A DNA stretch of 64,000 nucleotides from Auricularia sp. M13. Lineage: Eukaryota > Basidiomycota > Agaricomycetes > Auriculariales > Auriculariaceae. Of this stretch, positions 1-12,305 are shown piece by piece. Where the stretch lies: NCBI GenBank assembly GCA_037042915.1, contig CM073202.1:1-64000 (forward strand), given 5' to 3'. Position numbers and translations under genes: made by a program. The notes under the pieces are model-generated. The model saw only the letters and a list, made by a program, of their open reading frames with translations, ran no database searches and was not told where the DNA came from. The stretch's first letter is position 1; each line of letters begins with the position of its first letter.

Positions 1-2889
1 ATGACATTCAAATGACCTTACGGTGACGATTAAACGATGTTGAAATGACATTCTAACTACATGCAATCCAGAGCGGCTACACCGCAGCCGCCAGCTGGTT
101 CAATTACTGAATATTGGATAGGCCACCGCGCCACCGCCACGCACAGCAACGCGTCAGCAGCAATAAATCCGTGCATCGGCGAACGTCCGCAACAGCGGCC
201 ACCGCCAAACGACGATGGAACGAATACAAATGTGACGGCACTCACAACCGGGGGAAGGCGGGGAGGCGGCCGTCTTGCAATGTTGCTTGTTGTGCAGAGA
301 AAAGGCTAGAACAGACGAAGTCAGCTTGTGCTCAGCGATGTCAGGGAGGAAACGCGTACCACTGCCCAGAAAGATCGTACGCGAGCTTCGTCCGCGGGAC
401 AGCTGGTAGATAGTCGGCGTGCACGTTGATAGTCCAAGCTGGACGGCGAGAACTCACAAAGACCGGGGGGCACGAGGGGGAAAAAGAGAGAGGACAAGGA
501 GCATTCGGTTGATTCCGACGTCGCGTCGACTTTTTTGAACTGTGCGACGCGTCATGGCGACGGCTTCGGCCGCAGGCTCAGTCACGGTGGAGCAGCGGTG
601 GAGCGTAGGATTTCATCTCCAAGTCCGTTTAGGTGCCTGCTGGCTGCTCTGCGCAGCCCGCCTCCGCGAATACGAGCGAATCTAAGCAATAGACTCCCCA
701 TTCTCACACCAAAGGTGCAAGTCGGACTGGCAACGGTCGTCTTCTAGGTTAGGATTGGGCAACCTGTACACAACGCAGAGAATGTTGTGCACCTACTATA
801 TTGAGGGGGAAACATTGAGGCTGCTTTGGAGGCAAGTACGAACATTTACTGTACCGTATCGACCGTAGGTTCATTTGTCCTTGTTTATTTGTATTTGGCG
901 TCCATGCCGGGCTAGGTTCATGGGCCTGTGTTACACGTTACACCCATTATAACTAAGTTCACGGCGGCAAAGGCCAGCCACTCACTTGAGATACAACACT
1001 GTGTCTGTGGGTGGCATACAGCATGAATTACATGTACTTATATAACCACAAGTTTGCCAGCTGTTCTATGCAACAACGGTGGCGAATCCGTGAGGATGAG
1101 GAGGGCGACAGGCCGGAAGCAAACCGGAAGTCCAGGTCTGGACTTTCCGCGGAGTCAAAACTAATCCCGGATATAGTTCCGGCGTTACATGCGAAGTTCG
1201 CCACCTGGATGTTACACGTTACAACCCCTATTGCTAGGTTCAGTTCGAAGGCCTCCGTTACGCGTTACTGAACCTACGGTCGATACGGTACAGTAGGTCC
1301 CATTGCGAAGAAGGCGCACTGCTGCGAGGAATTCTAATAGGACTGCAACGGTTGCAGAATATTGCGGGGTATCTCGATGGCACTGCAACGGCTGCAGAAT
1401 GTTGCGAGGCATTATAATGTCCTAAATCCATTTGAATCGCTGCAATGCATTGCAATGAAATCCGGTTTTCCCCGATGCTTGGATCTCCGACCGCGCATCT
1501 TGACTTCCTACCGCGTCGTCGCTGCGATACCTGCCCGCGCCTGCCGCAAATTAACAAGTCATTAAAACGCGCGTACGTATCATAGTATTGGATGCCGCAT
1601 GCTCGTCCGTTGACCCCGGCTGTCTAGGACAATGGTACATCATGGCCCTCGAATGGTCTTGCGGATAGCGCACCATTCAGCGCGGGGTTACAATAGGTAT
1701 GCTACGCCCCGACGGATCACCATATGCATGTCTGGGACAGCGCGCGCCGAGCGCCATCGCCTCGCAAGTGTCACCGTTTGACGATGGGTAGGTACGCACT
1801 CGGCGGCACGCCTTGCATTCTATCTGCTAGGTCGGATGCGCCGAAAACGCCGCCCCGAACGGTGCGCGATACTGCCAGCTCATCGGCGGCGGCGTGACCA
1901 TTGGAACTGACGCTCGACTCCAACAGCGCCAGCGCTGAGTGACCACGCGAGTCGAGCGCGCACGGCGTCTTGCTCGGCGATACTCATCCTCGTACGCTTT
2001 TCTGCATCTACGCCCGCCCGTCCTATTGACGCGATTGATCAGTCAACTGGAACTCCTGTGTGCATGCGTGTACCGCCACAGCCAGTATCGGTCACGGGCA
2101 CCGGGCTGTCGACGCTCGGCCGCTGAAGTTCCCCTGGATGGACGCAGTCGATATCAAGGGCCGGCCTCGGCGCGTGCGGACCCACGCGCGGGTCGCATCC
2201 GTGCCCTCGCGCCAGGCAGAACTCCTACCGACGACCTTTCGGCGCCATCTCCATACCACCACGCCTTTATGTTTTTGTCAGCTCGCGCGCCGCACTGCCC
2301 ATTTACGCACACAGCTGCTGCCCCCTCCAGTTGACCCTACACCGCCCACAGCAGTATACATCCAGCGTGCGCCGAACGCGCGTGTTGAGGTCGACCTAAG
2401 CACTCCGTAGTTCTCCAGGTGTGTGCTGCAATTCCGCCCTGCGCTGATGTTGTTCTAGTTCATTCGTAGCACTAATACTCTCTGCGTAGCAGTTGGGGGC
2501 GCCGCGCCCGTGGAATAATCTTTCTTTCCTCGGTGCGCGCAACTTGGTATCGGCCGACTTCGTCCAACTCTCGCGGTGGCACGGTCGCACTTGCCAATTT
2601 CATCCGTTCCGAGGCCCCTCTGCAACGAGCGTGCGGCAGTTCCGCCGAGTTATCCGTATTGCTCGTACGAGCTGCGCATGCCGGCGCTCCTGCTCCGAGT
2701 CCCAATCCCGCCAGCGTGCCAAGCCATCATTTCCAAATCAGGCTTTCCGCGCGCATGCAACACGGGATGGTCCGGCGGGTTCTTGCTTCTGTCGATGCAC
2801 CGCCGCCGCGTCGTAATGTAAAAGGACGACGACGGCCACGCGCACGCCAGCCTTCCTCTTCCACTTCTTTCCCCCACCGCCGACCCGCC
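1..2889. other. Left flank without a recognisable gene
   Basis: No reading frame in this stretch gives a protein I recognise on either strand. It contains one MITE (listed separately) and a short direct repeat: a block of roughly 28 bases beginning ACTGCAACGG occurs near 1344 and again near 1381, each followed by GCAGAATRTTGCG. The segment directly upstream of 2890 is pyrimidine-rich (tcttccacttctttcccccac), as expected just before a fungal start codon. Confidence 0.5.
849..1293. mobile_element. Tc1/mariner-type MITE, 445 bp
   Basis: The ends form an inverted repeat of about 25 bp: the left end reads CTGTACCGTATCGACCGTAG from 849, and the right end (about 1269-1293) is its exact complement. 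Both ends are flanked by TA (847-848 and 1294-1295), the target duplication of the Tc1/mariner superfamily. No transposase frame lies inside, so it would depend on an autonomous relative. Internally a block starting GTTACACGTTACA occurs twice (about 929-960 and 1209-1241), in the same orientation, which suggests internal duplication. The intact terminal repeats point to fairly recent insertion. Confidence 0.7.
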
Positions 2890-4590
2890 ATGCTCGTCCT
2901 CGCGCCGCTGCTCTTCGCGCTGCCCGGCCTGGCAGCGGCCCAGCAGGAGCGCCTCGTGCGCTACGGCCCCGGCCCAGCGGACACCGCGCGCGTGAGCGCC
3001 GCGGCGCTCGAGCTGCTCCGGCACTCGCCCGCACTGGACACGGCGCACCCGGCGCTCTCGGGCGTCGACGGCGCCTTCCTCGCCGCGCTCGCCGCGCGTC
3101 CGAACCAGTTCACGCCGGGCTTCATCGACATCACCGACAACGCGCGCGTGCCCGCGTCCGCGAAGTTCGCCGCTGCGGCCGCTGCGGTGACGTACCCCAC
3201 GCCGAACGCGACCAAGTACCCCGAGCTCGCGGACCTGTTCGCGCAGGTCAGCGCGGACGGCCTGAGCTGGACCGTCGGCAACTTGAGCAACTTCACCACG
3301 CGCTACTACCGCTCGACCAACGCGCGCGCGCCCGCGCTGTGGCTGCAGCAGCAGTTCTCCGCCGTCGCGGGCGCGGAGAATGTCGTGCTCATCGAGAACT
3401 CGTTCGACCAGCCCAACGGTGCGTTCCGTCCGTTCGCGTGCTGTTGAATGCACCTACTGATTTGTGCTCGTTTAGTCGTCGCGGCTATCCCGCGCGCCGA
3501 GAACAGCACGAACGACGAAATCGTTATTATTGGCGGCCATTTCGACTCCATCAACCAGCGCAACAGCAGCGTCAACGGCCGTGCGCCAGGCGCGGACGAT
3601 GGTGCGTCCAACCATTTGCTCTGCTCACGGTCCATCGCGCTCACGCGCTGTCAGACGCGTCTGGTGTGGCGGTCGCCTTCCAGGCGCTGCAGATCCTCAG
3701 CGCCGCCGGCTTCCGCGGCCAGCGTCGCATCGAATTCCACGCGTACGCTGTACGCACTCACGTTCGTTCTCTTTCGCTCGTCGACTAATACTTTATTCGC
3801 TGGGGTAGGGCGAGGAAGGCGGTCTGCTCGGCAGCACGAAGACCGCGTCACAGTACAAGGCGGCGGGCAAGGTCGTCCGCGGCATGGTCGAGTTCGAGAT
3901 GGTCGGTGCGTGCTGCGAGTTTTGCAAGCGTTTTCTTGCGTGAGCTGACGGGCGCTTCACAGCGTACCAGAAGGGCAGCAAGCCCGTGATCGCGATGACG
4001 GACGACACCGCGCCGGACCTGCAGACGTTCATCAAGGCGCTCGTCCCGCTTTACGTGCCCGAGGCGACCTTCCGCTCCACGCACTGCGGCTACGGGTGCT
4101 CGGATCATGGTGCGCTTCCCAGGCTCCCCCACTTCTCTTCCCGACTTCCTGGCTGACGCGCTCGCAGATTCGTGGTACGACCAGGGCTACAACGCACTGA
4201 CGCTCGCCGAAGCCGGCCCGAATGACTCGTGCGTCTCGTTACTCCCTCTCCGTCTCTTCTCTTCGCGCTGATGATAGTGGTGCGCTGCAGCGGGCTCAAC
4301 CCGTACTACCACACCGCGAACGATACCCCCGACAAGCTCGACTTCACCAAGGCGGCTGCGTTCGTCAAGGTGAGTTCTGCTTTCGCTCCATTCGCGGCGT
4401 CCCGTGTGCGGCAACGATTCCGTCTCAGTCGCTGCCGCATTCCCGCCAGTGTTTGCGCTGGGGCGTCGCAGTCTACTGGGACAGCCGCGCCGCCTTGCTT
4501 GTCCGCTCTTGAACTCCATGCTGAATGTCTGTCCCCTACCTTTCCCAGGCCGCGCTGGCGTTCGTCGTGGAGCTTTCGGAGCACGCGTGA
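2890..4590 (+). CDS. Secreted M28-family zinc aminopeptidase
   Basis: Metallopeptidase of family M28 (leucine-aminopeptidase type), which releases N-terminal residues outside the cell using two zinc ions. The start at 2890 gives a hydrophobic signal peptide (MLVLAPLLFALPGLAAAQ). Exon 1 ends at 3418 and exon 2 begins at 3476; about eight exons with GT-AG introns follow. Read across the exons, the metal and catalytic sites appear in order: GGHFDS (first His), PGADDDASG (bridging Asp), GEEGG (the Glu pair), MTDD (Asp) and NPYYHTANDT (last His). N-glycosylation sequons such as NLSNFT and NSTND fit a secreted protein. The last short exon ends in VVELSEHA at 4590. All expected ligands are present, so the gene looks functional. 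Confidence 0.9.
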
Positions 4591-4684
4591 TCATGAAGAT
4601 GACGAAGAGCGGACCGGTTTTATATCCCCATTTTCTTGTATTTCCGAAACACCGTTCATTAACACGGACCGGTTTGATTCGAAG

Positions 4685-6112
4685 ATGCGGCGCACGTCTG
4701 TGTCGCGCGCATTCTACCCCGCGGCGCACGCTGCTAGACTCGAAATCCATTGCCATATCTCATTGACCTCGTACGAAGACGATGTGGCTGCCCTCGTCGA
4801 CATTGCCGACGCCGTTGCGGCGAGGACTCCGCGCATGGACTTGGCACTGACACTCGCCATCGGCGCGGGGAACCAGGACGAAATTGCACTGACAGCCGTG
4901 CTGCAGGCCATCACCATGGCGTTGCCCGTGCTCCCGCGGCTGGTCGTCGCGCTGCCCAGCAGCTTGTGCGCAGCGTTCTACGCCGCGGTTGCGCGCCCCG
5001 CGCCGCGGCTGCGCGCGTTCGATTTCTTTCAAGACCGCGACACACTGGTCGACATGCCACCCACATATTCGGCGGCCTGGCCCCGCGCCTGGTCGACGTA
5101 ACGCTCAAGGGCGAGGCCGCCGCGCTCGCCAGCGCCCGTCCCGGCGTTTGCGCGCGTGCGCCGGCTCGCGATGAGCCACTGCCTCCCGCCTCGGCCGCCG
5201 GGACATCTTGATATTGCGCGTGCGCTCGCGCTCAACCTCAACAGGCCCATCGGCAGCGCCCGCCACGTGCCCTGCACGCTTCCCATCGACCTTTCCGGGC
5301 TCGCTCTGCAGCGGCTGCTCGTCTCTGGGAGCGCGGAGCTCGAGCATGTGCATGTGCGCCCCGGCGCCGCGCGCCCGGTCAAAGTGTCGACGGTGGACTA
5401 CATCTGCCGCGACATCGAGCACCACGCCCTTCTCTGGCCGCCGGGCACGCGCGAGTTCAGCGCCCATACCTGCAGTGAAAGTCGTTGGCACGACCTCTTC
5501 GCCGCTATCAGCACCACCGACCTCTGCGGGCGGACTGACTGGATCCATACAATCTACAGCGCCGACTCGGGAGCTGGCGTCGCTCATGCGCCTCCCGCCG
5601 CTGCAGACCCAGCTAGCAATCGCCCGCACGCGCCGGTCGCCCTGCGCGAGCTTTTCGTCGACTGCACCCTCCGCGCGCCCGACGTCGCGGCCACGGCCTA
5701 CTACCTACCAACATGCCGCTGCATCGGCCTTGTGCAGGAGTACATGCCCGACATGAGCTACGCATTTGCGGTGCCGGGGCTCAAGACGGTCACCGTGTTC
5801 GTCCGCCCGGGCAGCGGCAAGGAGCGCATGTCCAGCAGGAAGCTCACCGCCCTCGGCCTCGCGCTGGGTCAGGGGAAAGCGCAGCCACGCAAGAAGCGCG
5901 CCATGCTCGTCCTAGCTGGCGTGTTGCTCGATGATCTTGCGTTTCTATTGCTTCATGAGACGTTTAGCGCTGTTCGGGAGTTGGACTCTGCGGATGCAGT
6001 GATCCCCGTTATTGCGATTATCGCAGAGGCAATCCGAGGTTGCGCTTCCAGTATCTACTATCCTCTAAGCTCACGGACTTGGCCTGATTATGATGTATCA
6101 AATGTACAGTAG
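4685..6112 (+). CDS. Hypothetical F-box/LRR-type protein with two frame shifts
   Basis: Unrecognised protein of about 470 residues. It resembles in texture the repeat region of basidiomycete F-box proteins (alternating hydrophobic, Pro/Ala-rich strands; the segment HIFGGLAPRLVDVTL recalls KLFGNVPGQLREVNC of the gene at 17.2 kb), but no F-box is visible at its start. The ATG at 4685 follows a TATA-like tttatat near 4619. The frame starting at 4685 continues to about 5058, the meaningful protein then shifts frame until about 5140, and the original frame resumes to the stop at 6112. The two shifts cancel and are about 80 bp apart. Sequencing error, a natural compensated pair or early decay are all possible. 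It starts about 95 bp after the peptidase stop on the same strand. Confidence 0.5.
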
Positions 6113-6192
6113 AAAGCCCTCTCTTTCTCACGACGCAATGCCATGCTTTCTCATAACCTGATATCTATTCGTAGCTCTGCGACAATACGTTT

Positions 6193-9100
6193 TCAAGTGG
6201 CCATACATCTGTCCACAGATAATCCGGCTGGGTTCCCCCACCAGTTGGGGAAAGCGACGGCGTTGCCGCTCGCTCCAAAGACGGCAAAGCTCTGGAAGCC
6301 GTTTGTGAGTACGCGCAACGTTGCCTGACTGGAAGAAACGTACGAGGATGAAGAGGATGACCTGGCTCCCGCCATCGAGCGCAGCGCTGGTCAAGTAGTT
6401 GTACTAGTAGAAAGCGCGTCAGCAAGCCGCCAGCAGGAGAACAAATGACGCACCTTCTTGAACCAGCCAGGCCGGTACTTCCTCGCCCACCACTGCGACG
6501 CGAAGCCAATGACGACGCAAGACCTGTACTCGCACATCAACTAACCAGCACAACACATATTTGAGACGGAGACTCGGACGCACCACCACTGCCCATTGAC
6601 AGAGTACGGCAGCCACCCAATATACAGCAGCACAATGGGCGTATTGACGTACGCCGCCGCGCGCGCCACAAAGCTCTCGCCCCAGCCTTTGCGCTGCAAG
6701 ATGCGGTGCGCGAGCCAGAAGGGCAGCGGCATCCAGAGCCCCATGAACATCGCGAACGGCACGAGCCAGTAGGGTTTGCCGAATGTGAAGAGCTCCTTGC
6801 CTAAAGCGCCCATTGCGACGGAGGCGGAGTTGTATTGCTGGATTATCCAGCCTGACCACTTATGTGCGCGTTGGAGTTAGCGTGGTGAGTTGGATGTGTG
6901 AAGGGAGAAGACGTACGACGCGCGTCCCGACGGGGTCTCGCAGCACGAGCCGGTTATTGGACACGATCGTGCGCATCATCTATCGCCGCAGCAGTCCAAT
7001 CAGCGCGCGGCGTGACAATTGTAAGAACACCTTCACTCACGGTGTAATTGAAGATCGAACCGATAATTGAGCCCGCCATCTGCGCAGCGAACGTCCAGCG
7101 CGGCGGAACCTTCGTGTACTGCCCGAGCTTCAAATCTGCGAACGCCGGGTATGAGACACCGGCGCGACACGTGGGAAAGGGGTGAGACTACCTTGCAGCA
7201 TGTAGAGCGTCTGGAAGCAGTTGCTATCTGCAGCATATTAGACGCGGGGCGCGAAGCAACGGGAGCGGAGAGTGGGACGTACTGCCGTACAGATCTGCCC
7301 GACGCTCGGGTTAGCCGTCCATAACGCGAAGTCGCATCGTAGTTCAAAGCACGCACTGGCGTACATAACCGTACTGCACAGCGCGTCAGTTAAGCGCTAT
7401 GTAAAATAGATATTGAAGCGGCGTACATCGCTTCGCCGGGATGGATGAACGCCGCGAGGATCTGGATGCCATATTTGATGGATATGTTGAACCCCGTCGT
7501 CGCCGTGACTAGCATCCAGCTCAGCACACGTCAAAGAAATCGAAGGAGAGAGACGTACTGAAACCGAGGAACACAGCCAGGAAACTGCTGATGATGGTGA
7601 ACAGGATGATGCTCCATGCGGGCATCAGCACCGTCTTGGCGGAGTACTGCGAGCGCGCGCAATCAGCGCGGCTCGAGGCACTGTTGCACGAGGAAATAAG
7701 CGTACGCTGCACCCGATGCCGATGCCGAGCGAGACGAGGAAGAGCGCGAGGTACCACCACTTCGCGTATGAGGAATCAGACTCAACGCTGGTCGGATGGC
7801 GGGAACTGGCAGGCGGACCTGCGGAACCTCCTTGTACTTCTTCATTTCTAAGTATGTAGGGACGATTCGTCAGTGTGAAGCGATATGCGAAGACAAGGGC
7901 ACGCACCTTCGTAATGCGGATCGTCAATATCATGCGCGCTGCGCATAAAGTTGAACCCCGCAAACGCTACACCCCACCCAAAAAAAAAAAACCATTAACA
8001 CACGCCCCGCCGAACTCACCCATCAGACGCACCTCGTTTGAGGTCTTTCCAATTCCACAAAAATATATGCACAACGCTCGCGCCGAGACTCAGATTATAC
8101 GCGAGCTGCGACACGACATACGTCGCCGTGTACCTCGGCAGCCCCACCGCCGCAAGCGCCGTCATATTGAGGTGCTGGTCGGGCGTCAGGATGGCCGTCT
8201 GGTTGTACGTCTCGCCCGTGCGGGAGAAGAGGGAGGTCGACATGAAGGGCAGGTCGCGCGCGGAGAAGATGTTGGCGTAGTAGACGGAGGTGAGGACGAT
8301 GTACCCGAGCGCCATGCCCACTGCGCGAGACCGATACACTCAGTCAAGTCATCATCCCATCATCCTGCAGGACGTACGGAAGGAGTTAACCTCTACACCG
8401 GCGCTCAGCTTCGGGTTCGGCTAAAACAACTCGATGAGAGCACGCACGCGTCTGCAACGGCCACACCAACGGACTGCCCTGCGTAATCAGCGTCCAGCTC
8501 GTGGAGAACGAGAGCAGCCCGATGCCCTCGTTGCTCGACCCTCCGCCGAACAGGTTGCGTACGAACGCGTGTCGGCCGTTGTCCGCAAGACAGATGATGG
8601 AGATGGCGGTGAGGAGCGGGAAGGGGTATTGCGGGATCCATTCCCAGAGGAATATCGCTGCGAACTACGAGGGGCATTAGGCGTGCTTTTCGTAATGCAG
8701 GGCGGAGGGAGCGGATGGCGTACCACTATCCAGAAGTAGCGCCTGCAGCGCGAGTGAGAATTTATGCTGCGGGCGAGGAGCTCGGAGCGCACCGTTTCTT
8801 GTGGTTGAGCAACCCGCCAAAATGCAGCGACTGCAAGAGCGACACGACGGGGATATAATTCGGGTAGAACGCACTGCGCGCGCGCGTCCTCTAAGCCGCG
8901 CACCCCGCAACGAACAAGGATACGCACTATGTCGGATAGACGAGCAACGTCCGCACTATACACAGTCATCGCATCAGCACCAAGTTTGCCACGAGCCGGC
9001 TGAAGACACTCACACAATCCCGCGATACCATACCCTATCATCTGCGTCGCGAACGTCTGGAAGATGGCGGCCGCGGCGTTCAGCCTGATGTCGTAGAACA

Positions 9101-9907
9101 GATCTAATGCGCGATTCAGTCAGCGCGCGAGGTCACCTGCGCGGGCGCGGGGAAAACAGACCGAGCGCGGCGATGATCTCCGTCGCGACGGCCATGGTCG
9201 CCGCCGTGGAGGACATGATGACGATGACCGTGTGCTCTGCGGTTTAGTTGAGCATTCAGTGCGGAAGACACAAGCTGCAGAGCGTACCCTTGATATTGAA
9301 CGGCCCAGGGTTCAAGTAGCTCCACGCGCCGTCGGTCGGCATCACGCCTACGCGGAGCAGCCGTCAGCAGCGTAGAGGACTGACGCATGCGCGGGTGCGT
9401 ACTGTGCATGGCTGTGCCCAGGACGTAGGCGATAATCAAGCAGAACAGCTGCGAGACTGTCGCGTTCTACGACGCACGAAGCATGAGCGCCGGCTGCGAA
9501 ACGGCGCACCGCGACGCACCTGCGGCTTGAACGTGTATATCGTGGCCAAAACCTGCATTTGACGTCAGATGCGCGCGCTCGTGCGCAGTATGGTGACGCT
9601 GGCACGCACGGAACCGAACGCGCTCAGCCCGACGCCCAGCACGACAGCGCGGAACGTGAACACGGGCAGCGTCGGGTCGTCTTCAGACGAGATGACCTAC
9701 ACCTCCATAAGCACAACAGCGCGGAAGGACGTCGCGACGCACCTGGACGGCGACGTCCTCCGCTTTCTGGATGACGGACACCGACTCGGCCGTGTCAGTG
9801 TCAACGGCCGCGACGTCCGCATGCTCGAGATCGGCCTTCTCGTGGCCGTCGTACGACGTCTTCTCGTCCTCCGTTACGGGTGCGTGCTCGCTGTCTGGGA
9901 GAGCCAT
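6193..9907 (-). CDS. OPT-family oligopeptide transporter
   Basis: Proton-coupled oligopeptide transporter of the OPT superfamily in a cell membrane. The start is the ATG at 9907 (MALPDSEHAPVTEDEKT), giving an acidic cytoplasmic tail followed by DDPTLPVFTFRA, the usual entry to the first membrane segment. The family hallmarks are visible on the minus strand: NPGPFNIKEH split by an intron near 9290-9320, TKVPPRWTFAAQMAGS near 7075-7130, and a C-terminal FPNWWGN near 6230. Further hydrophobic exons such as PFAMFMGLWMPLPFWLAHR (about 6700-6780) fit the 12-16 membrane helices expected. More than a dozen exons are separated by introns of about 50-70 bp. I see no inactivating change, although exon limits near the 3' end are uncertain. 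Confidence 0.85.
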
Positions 9908-11426
9908 GGAAAGAGACGAACGAAGCGCCCTTATCGCTTATCATGTATCGTAGAGGGACCACACAGGCGCCTGCCAACAGTACGCGCTTCTTCTGACGGA
10001 TGAACATCCGCGCGAAGACGCTGAGCACGCGGGAGATGTGGATCCGCCAAAAAGGTACTGTCAGGCTGGGTGTCGCGTTCGACTGACAGCGCTGACGGTC
10101 TCGGAGCGCCCGGCGTGCGCTAGACGTAGATCTACAAATACGGATTATAAGCACTTAGTACGATTCAATACCATGATTAAGGTTTGTAGCGCACCGAGTT
10201 GAGGACAAACTTTCTGCAGGGCTTTGTCAGGCGAGAAGACAGCTAATATCCGAGCGCGAAGTCCGAAGAGCTGATAGCACTGCCAAGACCAGCCAGGGCA
10301 GAACCAGGATGTAGCGCCAATCTAAGTAGTTCGCCGGTTTGACTCTGCGTGCGCGGACCATGCGGCGAGAATTGTTCACGAACCAGACGCAACGGTCGTC
10401 TAACCAAAGTTCGGAGCAAAAGAAATGGTCGGCACGCGTAATCGCGCCTACAAGCGCGGATTTAACAGAAGAAACGATCCCCCGCCGTGCACAAAGACTG
10501 GCATTGGCAAAAGGCGCAAATGGACGGCGGCGAAAGCAAGAATCGGTCGGACGGCCGGACATTCGGCTCCGATCTCCGACGTTGCTCTTTCTCCGCTACC
10601 ATCCGCAAAGAATCGCGCGCGACGCTTCATAGCAACGCTGCGCGGTGTCTGACCATGAAATCCATCTTCTGTTGCCTACTCGTACCCATTTGCGCTTGCT
10701 CACGCTCCTCGGACTCGTTCAAACTTCAAACCTCAAGTCACAGACCCCATGGCAGCTCGACCCAGGTCTGCACGTTGCGCGCTGACCGACATGCATCTCT
10801 ATCTGGAAAATCTTGCTGCTTAATATGCTCTGTGCTTTCAACTAGGCAACTGCAGAACCGGCGCAAGCGTCGCTGGCAACTATGTTCCAAGTCTGCGCGT
10901 GCGCCAAGGCCCGTGGCCACGTGGATGCTGTTGTACCTGTCCTTTCCTACCCTACTTGCGGCACAGCGCAGTGTGTACCTCGCGCTCTCGGCTGGGTGCT
11001 ACGCCGGGGTCTTCTTCAAGTCTGGACCCCTCCTTGCACGATCGTTCGGAACGTTCGCTCAACTGCATGCCGCGATGTTCCTCCGAAACGCAACTGAAGC
11101 TCCTTCTCAAACTCGCGGGCTACCCGAAGTCTCGAAGCTTCATAACGGACAACTGGACGAGCATTCGGAACGGCGGTTATCATATTGCAGATACCAGCGT
11201 GCGTTCAGGAACAAACATCCGTCATATTCTGCGCGTTCCGCACCTGCAGTCATTCCTTGGCCCTCTCCAACCACCGCTGTCCATAACCGCGACCATACTA
11301 TCATTCAACTCCTGCGCAGCCTGCGCCACATGCGCTCTTCATGCTCGGCCACAGGTTGCACGCCTTGGAGATGTTGCTCCCCGTCCCACATGGCGACGGG
11401 CGTAGTTGGTCATGATGTTCATTGCG
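9908..11426. other. Intergenic, no recognisable gene
   Basis: The upstream region of the transporter and beyond. A long open frame on the plus strand (10487-11554) has no recognisable domain, and its composition (Arg/Ser/Cys-rich with no hydrophobic pattern) fits chance opening in GC-rich DNA. No repeats or RNA genes were seen. Confidence 0.4.
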
Positions 11427-11815
11427 TCACGGCGCGGCGAGCTCGTACAGCTCGCGCAGCCATGGCGCGCAGCCGGCGTGCTCCGCTAGACCAGCATCGT
11501 GCAGCACGAAGGTCTCGGGCGCGCGGACGAACCCGTAGACGTGGCTGCCGTTAACCCGCGCGGCGCCGCGTTCGCTGGCGCCGCGGCTGCGGCGAACAAC
11601 GTCTCGACGATCTGGAGGCCAGTGTACTCGGACTTCGCGGGGCGAGGCAAGCCGCCGCACGGGCTGTCCGCGCCCACAAGGAGATCGGCCGCCACCGTCA
11701 AAGGTCCACTTCCCACTCGCGCTTCCCGCCTCAAGCAGACGCGCAGAGGCTAACGCGTAGCTCCGCCGTCGATGAGGACCAGACGCAGGTCGCGTATTGA
11801 TCTAGATCTCCGGCC
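11427..11815 (-). pseudogene. Fragment of an FAD-dependent monooxygenase
   Basis: Minus-strand pieces resemble the middle of PHBH/TetX-type FAD monooxygenases. One frame gives RLVLIDGG and then, after a frame change, ADLLVGADSP (the DG/GAD segment that contacts FAD), followed by PAKSEYTGLQIVE. A further frame change gives VYGFVRAPETF and CAPWLRELYELAAP, which match the stretch after the FAD domain. The N-terminal GxGxxG dinucleotide fold and the C-terminal half are not found nearby. At about 390 bp against a usual coding length above 1.2 kb, this is a truncated and frame-broken remnant. The assignment rests on motif order only. Confidence 0.4.
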
Positions 11816-12233
11816 TCGAACAAAGTGCATACGCGACTCGGCGAGGGATGAACCCTGCGCGCGCCGCGGTGCTGTCGTCGCGCTCGTAGATTGGGCGCAC
11901 AATGGAGCGTGGCTTCGTCAAACCCGGTGTCGGAGCACTGCCCGACTATGCGTCAAGTTGCATCGATAGGATGAGATTCCTGCGCAGCATTCGTGTACAA
12001 AGAAGAAGACTGGCGGGACACACAGCGGCGTAGAACCGCCTGCCCGCGAGAAGACATGGTCGCCGACTTCGTGGGAAGAGGCAAAGAGGCGGAAATGCTC
12101 GCTTCATACCGCCGGAAGCAGCTTCCTCAGTGGCAAATTTTTACACAGATCACCCGCAACTGCTACAGTATTTTGTACAAGACATCTCAAACGGCCTCGT
12201 GATCCGGTTTTGCTAAACAGGAACATTCTGTGA

Positions 12234-12305
12234 TCCTTCGTAGTCTAACGGCTAAGATACGTGTCTCTCACACACGCGACCCGGGTTCGACTCCCGGCGG
12301 GGGAA
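12234..12305 (+). tRNA. tRNA-Glu (anticodon CTC)
   Basis: A cloverleaf can be folded. The acceptor stem is TCCTTCG with CGGGGGA (two G-U pairs), and the D arm carries AACGG. The anticodon stem CGTGT/ACACG encloses the loop CTCTCAC, giving anticodon CTC for GAG codons. The T arm is CCGGG-TTCGACT-CCCGG. The B box reads GGGTTCGACTC, and TTTT tracts about 20-30 bp downstream can terminate RNA polymerase III. There is no intron and CCA is not encoded, as usual for eukaryotic nuclear tRNA genes. Confidence 0.93.

Noticed and set aside
2650-3453. Long minus-strand frame opposite the peptidase first exon
   Set aside because: It is the antisense shadow of a GC-rich exon; it is Arg-rich with no domain, while the plus strand encodes a complete M28 enzyme.
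10487-11554. 355-codon plus-strand frame
   Set aside because: No domain, exon pattern or hydrophobic organisation; its 3' part overlaps the opposite-strand monooxygenase remnant, which has recognisable motifs.
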